Shown piece by piece: positions 18,496 to 27,063 of a stretch of 64,000 bases of DNA (position 1 is the stretch's first letter; each line of letters opens with the position of its first letter). The stretch spans positions 124,001-188,000 of the forward strand of contig NC_020453.1 of NCBI RefSeq assembly GCF_000344805.1, read 5' to 3'. The stretch comes from Bradyrhizobium oligotrophicum S58 (lineage in GTDB: Bacteria > Pseudomonadota > Alphaproteobacteria > Rhizobiales > Xanthobacteraceae). Under the pieces are notes generated by a model. It had not been told where the DNA came from. It saw only the letters and a program-made list of their open reading frames with translations, and did no database searches. A program made the position numbers and the translations under genes.

Positions 18496-19041
18496 ATGAC
18501 AGACCCACATGTCGCGAGCCACGAGGTGGAGGACGGACCCCCGTCGACCGGCCTGCTATCGCGGATCAACGCCGTCGTCGCGCGCCTGGGCATGTATCTG
18601 TCCGTCGCCGGCCTGCTCGTCATCGTCACCATCGTGTTCTATCAGGTGTTCGGGCGCTACGTACTGAACTCCAGCCCGACCTGGACCGAGAACCTGGCGC
18701 TGGTCCTGATCCTCTATGTCACCCTGATCGGCGCCGCCGTCGGCGTTCGCGACGCCGGCCATATCGGCATGGACAGCCTGCTGGTGATGCTGCCGGATCG
18801 CGTGCGAGAGAAGATCGAGCTCGTGATCCACGTGCTGGTCGCCCTGTTCGGCCTTGCGATGGCCTATAATGGCTGGATTCTCGGCGCCTCCGTCGGCACC
18901 GTGAAGATCCCCAATCTCGGCCTGCCCGAAGTCGTCCGCTACGTGCCGCTGGTCGCTTCCGGGGTCCTGATCGTCTCCTTTTCAATCGAGCACATCATTG
19001 CGCTGCTGCGCGGCGAAGAGGTCGTCCCCTCATGGAACTGA
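18496..19041 (+). CDS. dctQ: DctQ-type TRAP transporter small permease
   Basis: Inner-membrane protein of 181 residues with four hydrophobic helices, of the DctQ family; the signature stretch FYQVFGRYVLNSSPTWTENLAL near residue 50 is typical. It clamps the large subunit DctM in sodium-driven uptake. A GGGGAGGGG stretch before the ATG serves as the ribosome site. The last 10 nt overlap the dctM start. Confidence 0.92.
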   Translation: MTDPHVASHEVEDGPPSTGLLSRINAVVARLGMYLSVAGLLVIVTIVFYQVFGRYVLNSSPTWTENLALVLILYVTLIGAAVGVRDAGHIGMDSLLVMLPDRVREKIELVIHVLVALFGLAMAYNGWILGASVGTVKIPNLGLPEVVRYVPLVASGVLIVSFSIEHIIALLRGEEVVPSWN

Positions 19042-20324
19042 TCATTCTCGGCGCCACCTTCTTCGGCTTCCTGATCCTCGGCGTCCCCGTCGCGTTTGCG
19101 ATCGGCCTGTCGGCGTTCTGCACCATTCTCTATGAGGGCCTGCCGGTCGCCGTCATCTTCCAGCAGATGATGTCGGGGATGAACATCTTCTCGTTCCTCG
19201 CCATCCCGTTCTTCGTCTTCAGCGGCGAGCTGATGCTGCATGGCGGCGTCGCCGACAAGATCGTGCAGCTCGCCAAGAACCTCGTCGGCCACATCCGCGG
19301 CGGGCTCGGCATGTCCAATGTCGTCGCCTGCACCCTGTTCGGCGGCGTCTCCGGCTCTCCGGTCGCCGACGTCTCGGCGATGGGCGCGGTGATGATCCCG
19401 ATGATGAAGAAGGAAGGCTTCGACACCGACTACGCCGTCAACGTCACCACCCACGCCTCGCTGGTCGGAGCCTTGATGCCGACCAGTCACAACATGATCA
19501 TCTATGCGCTCGCCGCCGGCGGCAAGGTGTCGATCGGCGCGCTGATCGCCGCCGGCCTGCTGCCGGCGCTGGTGCTGATGATCTGCATGCTGGTGGCCGC
19601 CTACGCGGTCGCCGTCAAGCGCGGCTATCCCGCCGGAAAGTTTCCAGGCTGGGCCGAGGTGGTCCGCTCGTTCGCGGCGGCGCTGCCCGGCCTGCTGATC
19701 GTCGGCATCATCCTGGCGGGCATCCTGTCCGGCGTCTTCACCGCCACCGAGTCGGCAGCCGTCGCGGTCACCTACACGATCGTTCTGACGTTCTTCATCT
19801 ACCGCACGATGACCTTGGCCAACTTCCTGCGCGCCGCCGCCAAGGCGGTCAAGACCACCGGCGTGGTGCTGCTGCTGATCGGCGTCTCCACCATGTTCCA
19901 GTACCTGATGGGACTCTACGAGGTGGCCGACTTCGCCGGCGACCTGATGAACAAGGTCTCCTCGCAGCCCTGGATGATCTTCCTGCTGATCAACGTCATC
20001 CTGTTCCTGCTCGGCACGTTCATGGACATGGCGGCCACCATCCTGATCTGCACCCCCATCTTCCTGCCGATCGCGATGAAGGCCGGGATGGATCCGGTGC
20101 AGTTCGGCATGCTGATGCTGATCAACTGCGCGCTCGGCCTCAACACCCCGCCGGTCGGCACCACGCAGTTCGTCGGCTGCGCCATCGGCGGCATCTCGGT
20201 CGGCGCCGTCATGCGCACCATCCTGCCGTTCTACGCCGCGCTGATCGCAGCCCTGATGTTCGTGACCTACGTCCCCGCCTTCTCGCTGTGGCTGCCGCGC
20301 CTGCTGATGGGCTACAAGGGATAG
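19032..20324 (+). CDS. dctM: DctM-type TRAP transporter large permease
   Basis: Main transport subunit of 430 residues with about 12 membrane segments, driving uptake by a sodium gradient. Family motifs: SFLAIPFFVFSGELM, the GGVSGSPVADVSAMGAVMIP loop near residue 100, GIILAGILSGVFTATESAAVAV near 240, and LNTPPVGTTQFV near 375. The ATG at 19032 lies inside the end of dctQ, so the two are translationally coupled. Confidence 0.93.
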   Translation: MELIILGATFFGFLILGVPVAFAIGLSAFCTILYEGLPVAVIFQQMMSGMNIFSFLAIPFFVFSGELMLHGGVADKIVQLAKNLVGHIRGGLGMSNVVACTLFGGVSGSPVADVSAMGAVMIPMMKKEGFDTDYAVNVTTHASLVGALMPTSHNMIIYALAAGGKVSIGALIAAGLLPALVLMICMLVAAYAVAVKRGYPAGKFPGWAEVVRSFAAALPGLLIVGIILAGILSGVFTATESAAVAVTYTIVLTFFIYRTMTLANFLRAAAKAVKTTGVVLLLIGVSTMFQYLMGLYEVADFAGDLMNKVSSQPWMIFLLINVILFLLGTFMDMAATILICTPIFLPIAMKAGMDPVQFGMLMLINCALGLNTPPVGTTQFVGCAIGGISVGAVMRTILPFYAALIAALMFVTYVPAFSLWLPRLLMGYKG

Positions 20325-20410
20325 CTGAAGCGCGTTCGCCGACCTTGTTGATGGCCAGCTCTGGCCGGCGAACTGCCCCTGAGATGGTCCGCCTGACAGC
20401 CACATCCTCC

Positions 20411-20564
20411 GCTGTCGTCCCGGACAAGCCCGCCGACGCAACGCGTCGGCGAGCGCAGATCCGGGACCCATAGCCACCGGCTGTCATGAGGCGCGCGGTA
20501 CGCGCCGCCTGCCCGTTCCAGACATCACGCGGTATGGGTCCTCGCGTTCCGCGAGGACGACAGC
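20411..20564. repeat. Dispersed palindromic element with 10-bp perfect terminal inverted repeats
   Basis: GCTGTCGTCC (20411-20420) is the exact reverse complement of 20555-20564. Inside are further hairpins (CGCCGACGC/GCGTCGGCG and GGCGCGCGGTACGCGCC). A diverged copy lies at 24260-24421, sharing ACCCATAGCCACCGGCTGTC and GCGGTATGGGTC blocks. No gene is present in the 358-bp gap 20325-20682. Confidence 0.75.
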
Positions 20565-20682
20565 TGTGGTTGGCGTGTTCAGCGTTGCCTCTGAGAAAAG
20601 TTCAAAGCGTGCGATGTCGTTCTCGCCGTCATTTCGGCGACGGTGCATGCATGCGTCGTCGCGGCTCCTTGGGCCACGCCGA

Positions 20683-21447
20683 CTATTTCGGCTCCTGCAG
20701 CGTTACACCATAGCGGCTGTAGATGCGCGTGACGGTGCCGTCGGCACGCAAACGCGCCAGCGCCGCCTCGATCGCCTCGCGCAGGGCGTCGTCCGGGCGG
20801 ACCATGCCGATCGCCACGTTCCAGTTGAGGCTCGCCTCGCTGTCGTCCAGCGCAATGATGCGGACCGTCTTGTCCGGATGGGTCTGGTTGTAATAGGCGG
20901 CGTTGGCCGGCGTCACCGCCGCGGCATCGATTTCGTGATTGGCCAGGGCGTCCAGGCTGTCGATCTCGAAGCCGAAGGTCGATGTCGGCACGTGACGCTG
21001 GCTGATCAGCATCGCCGCGACCGAGCCCACCTGCACGCCGACCTTTGTCGTCGGGTCGAGGCCCGCGGCGGAGGTGAGCTTGCTCGCCTGGGGCAACGCC
21101 AGCGCCACGCCCGTGCGATAATAGGGTTTGGTCGTCTTCAGCCTCGTTTCCTCGAGCGCCTCCCGATCTGCAATGACGTCCATGACGATGTCGCAGCCGG
21201 CGGCGCGGAGCTGGAACATGGTGATGATCCAGTCCAGCCGCAGCGAGACGCCGAGTTCGCGCGCCAGCGCCTGGCCCATCTCGACCTGGAAGCCCGGCGG
21301 GTCGCCGGCCTTGCTGGCGAAGGGCAGCGAATTCGGATGGGCGCAGAGCCCGATCTGGCCGAGCGAGCGGATGGCGTCGAGCGAGCGCGCCTCCGCCGGA
21401 CCGATCAGCCCGACCAGGATGGCGAGCAGCGCGAGCGATCGTGTCAT
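20683..21447 (-). CDS. Quinoprotein-associated periplasmic substrate-binding-like protein (MoxJ/XoxJ type)
   Basis: Periplasmic protein of 254 residues with a signal peptide (about 1-20, cleavage after GPAEA) and a family 3 solute-binding fold: LPFASKAGDPPGFQVEMGQALARELG, then DIVMDVIADREALEETRLKTTKPYY and GVQVGSVAAMLI. No ABC permease or ATPase is nearby. Instead it is the last gene after a PQQ dehydrogenase and a cytochrome c, the standard place of MoxJ/XoxJ proteins, thought to help activate or assemble the dehydrogenase. Start ATG at 21445-21447 precedes the signal peptide. Confidence 0.82.
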   Translation of the reverse strand: MTRSLALLAILVGLIGPAEARSLDAIRSLGQIGLCAHPNSLPFASKAGDPPGFQVEMGQALARELGVSLRLDWIITMFQLRAAGCDIVMDVIADREALEETRLKTTKPYYRTGVALALPQASKLTSAAGLDPTTKVGVQVGSVAAMLISQRHVPTSTFGFEIDSLDALANHEIDAAAVTPANAAYYNQTHPDKTVRIIALDDSEASLNWNVAIGMVRPDDALREAIEAALARLRADGTVTRIYSRYGVTLQEPK

Positions 21448-21528
21448 GTCGTGGTTCCCAACAGGATGACTCTCATTCCGGCGTGCACCTCGGATCGCGG
21501 GCAACGAACGACGACCTCTCACCGTCCG

Positions 21529-21990
21529 CTAATCCGGCTTCAACGCTCTGATATAGGCGATGATCGCGTCGATCTGCGCGTCCGTGAAGGCCTCGCCGAA
21601 CGCCGGCATCGCGCCGGGCTTGCCGACCTTGATCCGGTTGCGCAGGAACTCGTCGCTGCGTTGCGTATCCATCAGCTGCGGCCCCTTGCCGGCAACTCGG
21701 CCGGCATCCGAATGGCACCAGCCGCAGGTCGACGCGAACAATTGCTGCACGTCGAACGGCTCGGCCTGCTGTGCGGGCGCGGCGGACTGCGCGAACGCCG
21801 GTACGGCGCAGGCCAGCATAGCGGACATGATCCCTGGCCGCACGGCGCGGGCGGTCGCACCGCGCAGCACCGCTCCGATCGTCGCCCACACCGGTTTCGC
21901 GGGACTGGGCGTCGCCCGGAACAGCTTCGTCCAAGCCAGCATCGTCAAGATAAGTCTGGTCCACTCGGGCATCATCGAGTCGAGGATCAT
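21529..21990 (-). CDS. c-type cytochrome, probable electron acceptor of the PQQ dehydrogenase
   Basis: Exported monoheme cytochrome c. The heme motif is CGWCH (in STCGWCHSDAGRVAGKGPQL) and the axial Met is in KPGAMPAFGEAFTD. The secretion signal is SAMLACAVPAFAQ; the region before it is unusually long and start choice is uncertain (several ATGs: 21990, 21975 or later), so the N-terminus is tentative. It sits between the dehydrogenase (84 bp upstream) and the binding protein, the same order as xoxF-xoxG-xoxJ. Confidence 0.78.
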   Translation of the reverse strand: MILDSMMPEWTRLILTMLAWTKLFRATPSPAKPVWATIGAVLRGATARAVRPGIMSAMLACAVPAFAQSAAPAQQAEPFDVQQLFASTCGWCHSDAGRVAGKGPQLMDTQRSDEFLRNRIKVGKPGAMPAFGEAFTDAQIDAIIAYIRALKPD

Positions 21991-22074
21991 TAAGCAAGTC
22001 CGTTGTCGTGACGTCTCGTCATGCCTGCGAAAGCCACGGGGACCGGCGTGGCCGGCCCCCGCGATCTGCACCGC

Positions 22075-23796
22075 CTATTTCAGGCTGTAGACAATGAGCG
22101 CGCCGTCATCCCTGGGCATGCTCTTGTAGACGCCGCCGAAGGTCGGCGCGTAGTCGTCGGCTGCCATGCCGCCGAAGCCGGCGGTGATGGCGATGTATTG
22201 CTTGCCGTTGACCGCGTAGCTGATGATGCCGCCCTGGTGGCCGGTGCCGTCTGAGTGGTTCCACAGCTCGGTGCCGTTCTCGGCGTCATAGGCATGAACG
22301 GTGCCGCGCGAATCCGGCACGAACACGAGATTGCCTCCGGTCGAGAGCACGCTGGCGAGCGGCGGCTCGGGGAAGCGGACCTCCCATTTCTTGGCGCCGG
22401 TGACGGGGTCGCGGGCGTCGAGATGGCCGTAGATCTCGCCGCTCGGCGGCTTCGCGATCGTGAAGTTGGCGCCGATGTTGAGCTGCGCCTGCGGTGCCAC
22501 CACCGGCGTGGTCTTGACGATGTCGAGCGTCATGCACCATTCCTGGCCGAGCTTGTAGTAGAGGCCCGTCTTCGGATTGTAGGCGCCGGCGTTCCAGCTG
22601 ACGCCGCCGGAGATGTGCGGGCAGAGCGGCTCGCTGACCTTTCCGGCCGTGAAGTCGCGACGTCCGATCAGCTCGCCGGTCTTGGGATCGATATTCTTGA
22701 CGAAGTTGCTGTTCTCGGTGATGCGCCAGACGTTCTGCACCTTGGCTTCGCGGTCATAGACGAAGATGTAGCCGCTCTTGTTGGGGTGCACCGTCAGCTT
22801 CTTGCCGTCGCGATCGAGCATCAGGAATTCGCCGACCGCGCTGTCGAAATCCCAGGCGTCGTGCGGCAGCTCCTGATGATAGAATTTCAGTTTGCCGCTG
22901 TCGACGTCGAGGCCGATCACCGACGACGTATAGAGATTGTCGCCGGGGCGGGCGCCTTGCGTCTTCCAGTCGCCGCCCGACCAGTCGTAGAGCGGCGCCG
23001 GGTTGGCGGTGCCCCACCAGATCGTCGAGGTCTCGCTGTCATAGGTGCCGGGCATCCAGCCGCCGCCACCGCCGGTGCGCCAGGAATCGTTGCCCCATGT
23101 CTTCTGCGCCTCCTCGGTGCCCGCCACCGTCAGGAACTCCCATTTCTTCGCGCCTGACGCGGCGTTGACGCCGAAGATCGGCCCGCGGCCGGGCCATTCG
23201 CCGCCCTGCGCGCCGATCACGACGTTGCCGTTGGCGTAGAGCGGCGCGCCGGTGAAGCCGACCGTCAGCTTCTGCGAGTCGAGCAGCTTGGTTTCCCAGG
23301 CCAGCTTGCCGGTCTTCATGTCGAGCGCGATCAGCCGCCCGTCCATCGTGCCGACGAACACCTTGCCCTCGCCGATCGCAACGCCGCGATTGTAGGGCGA
23401 GTGGGTCTGGCGCGCGACCAGCGCTTCGTCCAGCTCCGGGAAGTACGACCAGATCACCTCGCCGGTGGCGCCGTTCAGCGCAAACACGCGGCTGTAGGAA
23501 CCGGTGTAATAGAGCACGCCGTCGGCGGCCAGCGGCATCGACTGCAGGCCGCGGGTGGAGCGTCCGGGAATGTGGATCCAGGCGACGCCGAGATTGCCGA
23601 CATTGCTGGCGTTGATCTGGGCCAGCGGGCTGTAGTGATAGGACTTGTAGGAGCCGTGGTAGGTCAGCCAGTCGTTCTGGCCGCCGGCTTCGATGCGCGC
23701 GGTATCCACCGCTTGCGCCGAGGCCGCAGACGCCGCAAGCGTCGTGGTGATGGCGAGTGCGATCGGGCCAGCCAAACGTTTCCGTTGCTTCATCAT
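22075..23796 (-). CDS. PQQ-dependent alcohol dehydrogenase with lanthanide-type active site
   Basis: Periplasmic eight-bladed quinoprotein of 573 residues with a signal peptide (1-28). Metal and PQQ ligands by motif: Glu200 (GAQGGEW), Asn265 (WGTANPAP), catalytic Asp316 and an extra Asp318 in HDAWDFDSA. An Asp two residues after the catalytic Asp marks the lanthanide-using XoxF/PedH-type enzymes; calcium MxaF has Ala. The usual vicinal Cys-Cys before the conserved NRG is absent: the matching residues are Thr131-His132. Start ATG at 23794-23796 has GGAGGAA upstream. Substrate (methanol or other alcohol) is not settled. Confidence 0.85.
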   Translation of the reverse strand: MMKQRKRLAGPIALAITTTLAASAASAQAVDTARIEAGGQNDWLTYHGSYKSYHYSPLAQINASNVGNLGVAWIHIPGRSTRGLQSMPLAADGVLYYTGSYSRVFALNGATGEVIWSYFPELDEALVARQTHSPYNRGVAIGEGKVFVGTMDGRLIALDMKTGKLAWETKLLDSQKLTVGFTGAPLYANGNVVIGAQGGEWPGRGPIFGVNAASGAKKWEFLTVAGTEEAQKTWGNDSWRTGGGGGWMPGTYDSETSTIWWGTANPAPLYDWSGGDWKTQGARPGDNLYTSSVIGLDVDSGKLKFYHQELPHDAWDFDSAVGEFLMLDRDGKKLTVHPNKSGYIFVYDREAKVQNVWRITENSNFVKNIDPKTGELIGRRDFTAGKVSEPLCPHISGGVSWNAGAYNPKTGLYYKLGQEWCMTLDIVKTTPVVAPQAQLNIGANFTIAKPPSGEIYGHLDARDPVTGAKKWEVRFPEPPLASVLSTGGNLVFVPDSRGTVHAYDAENGTELWNHSDGTGHQGGIISYAVNGKQYIAITAGFGGMAADDYAPTFGGVYKSMPRDDGALIVYSLK

Positions 23797-24259
23797 GGCA
23801 CTTCCTCCGCTACATTCTTGATGTGTGGCCGCCGCGTTGTCGCAAGCCGCCTTCGCCAGATCGTCTGCCGCTACGCCGAGCTCGTGTGATGCGCCGTGTG
23901 TCGACGGGACGAGGGACGCGCTCAACCTAACGTCGAATTGTACCGCTGTGAATGCAGGGCAAGGGAAGTCCTCCCGGCCACGACGGGCATGCGTCCCGCA
24001 ACATATCGGCAATGCAGCAAGCCGGATTGCGCCAGCAAAGGCCACCGAGCGCCATGCTGCTAGGCGGGATGATGATGAGAGCGATGCGATTGCGGACGTT
24101 TGCACGGCTTGTCTGCGGCTTTGAAGCGACATTGGACACGCCACAGCGATCCGTCAGTCATGCTGCCCGATCGCACGTGCGAAAAACAAAATGAGACTAA
24201 GCGTCAAGGCGGCGTGGGCGATGACGATCAACAGGGGGGACGAGGCGAACGACTCTCCC

Positions 24260-24421
24260 CGTCGTCTCCGCTGCTTCCGGGACAAGCGCGCCGACGCAAC
24301 GCGGCGGCGGCGAGCGCAGATCGGAACCCATAGCCACCGGCTGTCCCGAGGCGCGCGCAACGTGCCGCCTGCCCACTTCAGACATCCCGCGGTATGGGTC
24401 TCCGCGTTCGCGGGGACGACA
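24260..24421. repeat. Diverged copy of the 20.4-kb palindromic element
   Basis: Shares order and blocks with 20411-20564 (GACAAGC, GCCGACGCAACGCG, ACCCATAGCCACCGGCTGTC, GCGGTATGGGTC, GGACGACAG). Its ends GTCGTCTCCGC and GCGGGGACGAC remain near-complementary. It lies in the 897-bp gap 23797-24693, which holds no gene I can support. Confidence 0.7.
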
Positions 24422-24532
24422 GGAGAGAGTGGGACGAACAGCCTCGCTCCGAACTCACATTCCGTTCGTTCCGGCCGATGAAAGCTGGTAGTCGCAGTCT
24501 TCGTGCGGCTACTCGTCACGATGCTCGCCAAC

Positions 24533-24597
24533 GTCATTGCGAGGAGTGAAGCGACGAAGCAATCCAGGGCGCCAACGGGGACCCCGGATTGCTTCCA
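24533..24597. repeat. GTCATTGCGAGGAG-type palindromic repeat, copy 1
   Basis: Starts GTCATTGCGAGGAGTGAAGC and ends with an inverted GGATTGCTTC. Related copies are at 25719-25798, 28066-28146 and 45735-45808. This copy is truncated on its right side relative to the others. Confidence 0.75.
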
Positions 24598-24693
24598 CCC
24601 ATCGCCTGTCGGGCCATGGCGGGCGTGCCGCGCCGGTGCGCCCGCGGGCGTCCATTCTTGGACGTCCATTCTTGGAATGAAGAGGAACTCGCA

Positions 24694-25578
24694 ATGGTGA
24701 CGATCGGATTCATCGGTTTGGGTGTCATGGGCGAGCCGATGTGCCGCAATCTGGCGCGGAAGTCCGGCGCCAGGGTGCTCGGCTTCGATCTTGCGGACGC
24801 GCCGCTGCAGCGGCTTGCCCAGGTCGGCGTCAGGCGTGCCGCGTCGCTCGCAGAGCTGGCACGCGAGGCTGACGTGATCTTCATGGCGTTGCCGAGCGGC
24901 AAGCATGTCCAGGCCGTGTGCGACGGCGATGACGGCCTGCTCCGCCACGTCGAGGCGCGTCACACCATCGTGGACCTCGGCACCTCGCCGGTGCAGGCCA
25001 GCCGGGAGTTGGCCTCGCGTTTCGCGGCCAAGGGCGCCGCGTTCGCCGATGCGCCGATCGCCCGCACCCGGCAGGCGGCCGAAGACGGCACGCTGAGCGT
25101 GATGGTCGGGGCCGACGCGGCGACGTTCGAGAGGCTGCGGCCGCTGATCGCAATGTTTGCGACCGACATCACTCATTGCGGCGGCGTGGGCGCCGGCCAG
25201 GTCGTGAAGATCCTCAACAACATGGTACTGATGCAGACCGTGGTCGCGCTCGGCGAGGCACTGGAGACCGCCAAGCGCGCGGGCCTCGATCCCAAGCTGC
25301 TGTTCGAGACGCTCGCCAAGGGCTCGGCCGACAGCTTCGCGCTGCGCAACCACGGCATGAAGGCGATGCTGCCTGACACATTTCCCGAGCGCGCGTTCTC
25401 GACCGAATATGCGCGCAAGGACATCAGCTACACCCTCGATCTCGCCAGGTCCGTGCAGATCGATCTGCCGGGCGCCGAACTCGCCGACAGGCGGCTTGGA
25501 GAGGCCATCCAGGCGGGGTATGGCGATCTGTATTGGCCGGTGCTGGCCCGCGTGATCGCGGCGTCACGCAAGGCGTGA
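24694..25578 (+). CDS. NAD(P)-dependent oxidoreductase, 3-hydroxyisobutyrate dehydrogenase family
   Basis: Cytoplasmic beta-hydroxyacid dehydrogenase of 294 residues. The Rossmann motif GFIGLGVMGEPM (residues 5-16) binds NAD(P). The substrate signature is degenerate (DAPIARTRQAAEDGTLSVMVGA) and the catalytic Lys is in GAGQVVKILNNM. The C-terminal all-helical domain follows. Possible substrates include 3-hydroxyisobutyrate and tartronate semialdehyde; the context does not decide. The ATG at 24694 is chosen by the immediate Rossmann start and the AGAGGA ribosome site. Confidence 0.88.
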   Translation: MVTIGFIGLGVMGEPMCRNLARKSGARVLGFDLADAPLQRLAQVGVRRAASLAELAREADVIFMALPSGKHVQAVCDGDDGLLRHVEARHTIVDLGTSPVQASRELASRFAAKGAAFADAPIARTRQAAEDGTLSVMVGADAATFERLRPLIAMFATDITHCGGVGAGQVVKILNNMVLMQTVVALGEALETAKRAGLDPKLLFETLAKGSADSFALRNHGMKAMLPDTFPERAFSTEYARKDISYTLDLARSVQIDLPGAELADRRLGEAIQAGYGDLYWPVLARVIAASRKA

Positions 25579-25718
25579 CCTGCGCATCGGACTCTCCTGA
25601 CTGCCTTGGATTGGCGAACTACGCCTGTGATGGTAGCGCGTAGCGGCATCCTTTGTCATCGATGAGCCGCTCGCGCACTCAGCGCAAAAGGTGACAGCCC
25701 GCATTGATGCTTGCCACA

Positions 25719-25798
25719 GTCATTGCGAGGAGCGAAGCGACGAAGCGATCCAGGGCGACACCCGCAGCCCTGGATTGCTTCGCTGCGCTCGCAATGAC
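25719..25798. repeat. GTCATTGCGAGGAG-type palindromic repeat, copy 2
   Basis: Ends GTCATTGCGAG and CTCGCAATGAC are exact inverted complements around AGCGAAGCGACGAAGCGATC and a matching inner arm TGGATTGCTTCGCT, so the whole 80 bp can form one long hairpin. Confidence 0.8.
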
Positions 25799-25974
25799 GG
25801 CGGAGCTATCAGCATGCCTCTCATGCATCGTCTGCCCGTCGTGCCAGTCTGTCGCACCATCGGGCCTTGCGCCGTCGGGCAAATCAGCTGCACATTTCCG
25901 CGCGTCCCTGCTGCCGCATGAGGGGCGTTTCGCGACCGTCACGGATCGTTGGCAGTGGGATGCGATGGGCGTGT

Positions 25975-26325
25975 GTCGACGCAGCGTGAGCTAATCGCGC
26001 GGACGAACGGCGATGCACGCACGGTCAAGTCGCGCGGTCCTGATATCCCGATGCTGATATCAACTCATGGCGGAGCTTTCGCTTTGCGTGGGGATGGTGG
26101 CCAGCAAGCCGGCGCACCAGGGAGAACGCGAAGCAGCCGTTAAAACCACTCGCGCAGGGAAGGCCGGATGCTCCGGCGCGTACCTGTGGTTCCTGCCGCC
26201 AGCATTTCTTCCGCTGGCGGGCCATGGGTGCGGTCGGCACCCGGCCTTCCCTGCGCCCTCATGATGTCGAGGGCGGGACGAGAAGCACAACTCGGGCGCG
26301 GGACGCGCCGCGAGGATGAGGATGC
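25975..26325. repeat. Structured dispersed repeat, copy A
   Basis: About 300 bp similar to 56762-57085. The core folds as: outer stem 26152-26167 with 26241-26256 (16 bp perfect), middle helix 26182-26190 with 26221-26229 (9 bp with G-U pairs), inner stem 26196-26203 with 26213-26220 (8 bp perfect) and a 9-nt loop. Compared with copy B the outer stem has a G:C for T:A change and the inner stem an A:T for T:A change, both compensated. No convincing protein is encoded; short frames read through it. Confidence 0.75.
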
Positions 26326-26389
26326 TCGCCCGCAAGCCGCGAATGATCAGGACGCTGGAAATGTCGACAAGCTGTGACGCACGCTCGGT

Positions 26390-26551
26390 CCACCCTTCCC
26401 TGGAGGGGGAGGGTCGCCTCACGGAGAGCGAAGCGAAACGTGAGGCGGGGTGGGGTGATCTCTCCACGAGCACCGATTTGCCCGGAGAGATCACCCCACC
26501 CCGCTCGACCGTTTCGCGTGCGATCGCCCCTCCCCTCCAGGAGAAGGTGGG
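26390..26551. repeat. Head-to-head palindromic repeat pair
   Basis: The arm 26390-26465 and the arm 26484-26551 are imperfect inverted copies (GGGGTGGGGTGATCTCTCC against GGAGAGATCACCCCACCCC is exact) joined by an 18-nt spacer. The GGGGGAGGG and GGGGTGGGG blocks resemble the repeats that flank the DUF559 gene at 35.5-36.0 kb. No gene sits between the arms here. Confidence 0.75.
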
Positions 26552-26754
26552 AGCGCGCGGCTCGCTACACGCGCCATAACAACTATCGGGAGCGGGATGA
26601 TCAGAACGGCTTCGGAAAGACCGGCGAGCGGGCGTGGGGCACCCCTGCGCGCACATCAGCCGATGCCATCAGCTGCGGCGTCAATCCGCCGCCGAGGCGC
26701 GTCAGCGCGCTCGTCTGTCGGACATCTGTTGTGCGGGGGAGGTCACCACAAAAA

Positions 26755-26841
<87 letters not shown>

Positions 26842-27063
26842 ATGGAGGCGGTGTGTACGGAGCGAACGGCCGCTTGTCAAACCGCTGAAAGCCCAAGATG
26901 ACAATTTTTCTTAGCCCCCGCGCAAAAACACGGCTCTCTTTTCCGCGGTGCGGACGATGGGCTATACAGCGGCGCAGGATGGCGGGCCGCGGGGTTGCGA
27001 ATCGCCGCTGAAAGCCCTCTCGTCCGGGCGGACCGACCGCCCGGCAATCCCAGGAATGATCCC

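Noticed and set aside
23797..24144. 116-residue upstream extension of the PQQ dehydrogenase
   Set aside because: It precedes a clear signal peptide and a strong ribosome-binding site.
26067..26264. Small protein in structured repeat A, and its counterpart at 56725-56970
   Set aside because: Both are read-throughs of the repeat; the frames differ in length and the changes keep RNA stems rather than amino acids.
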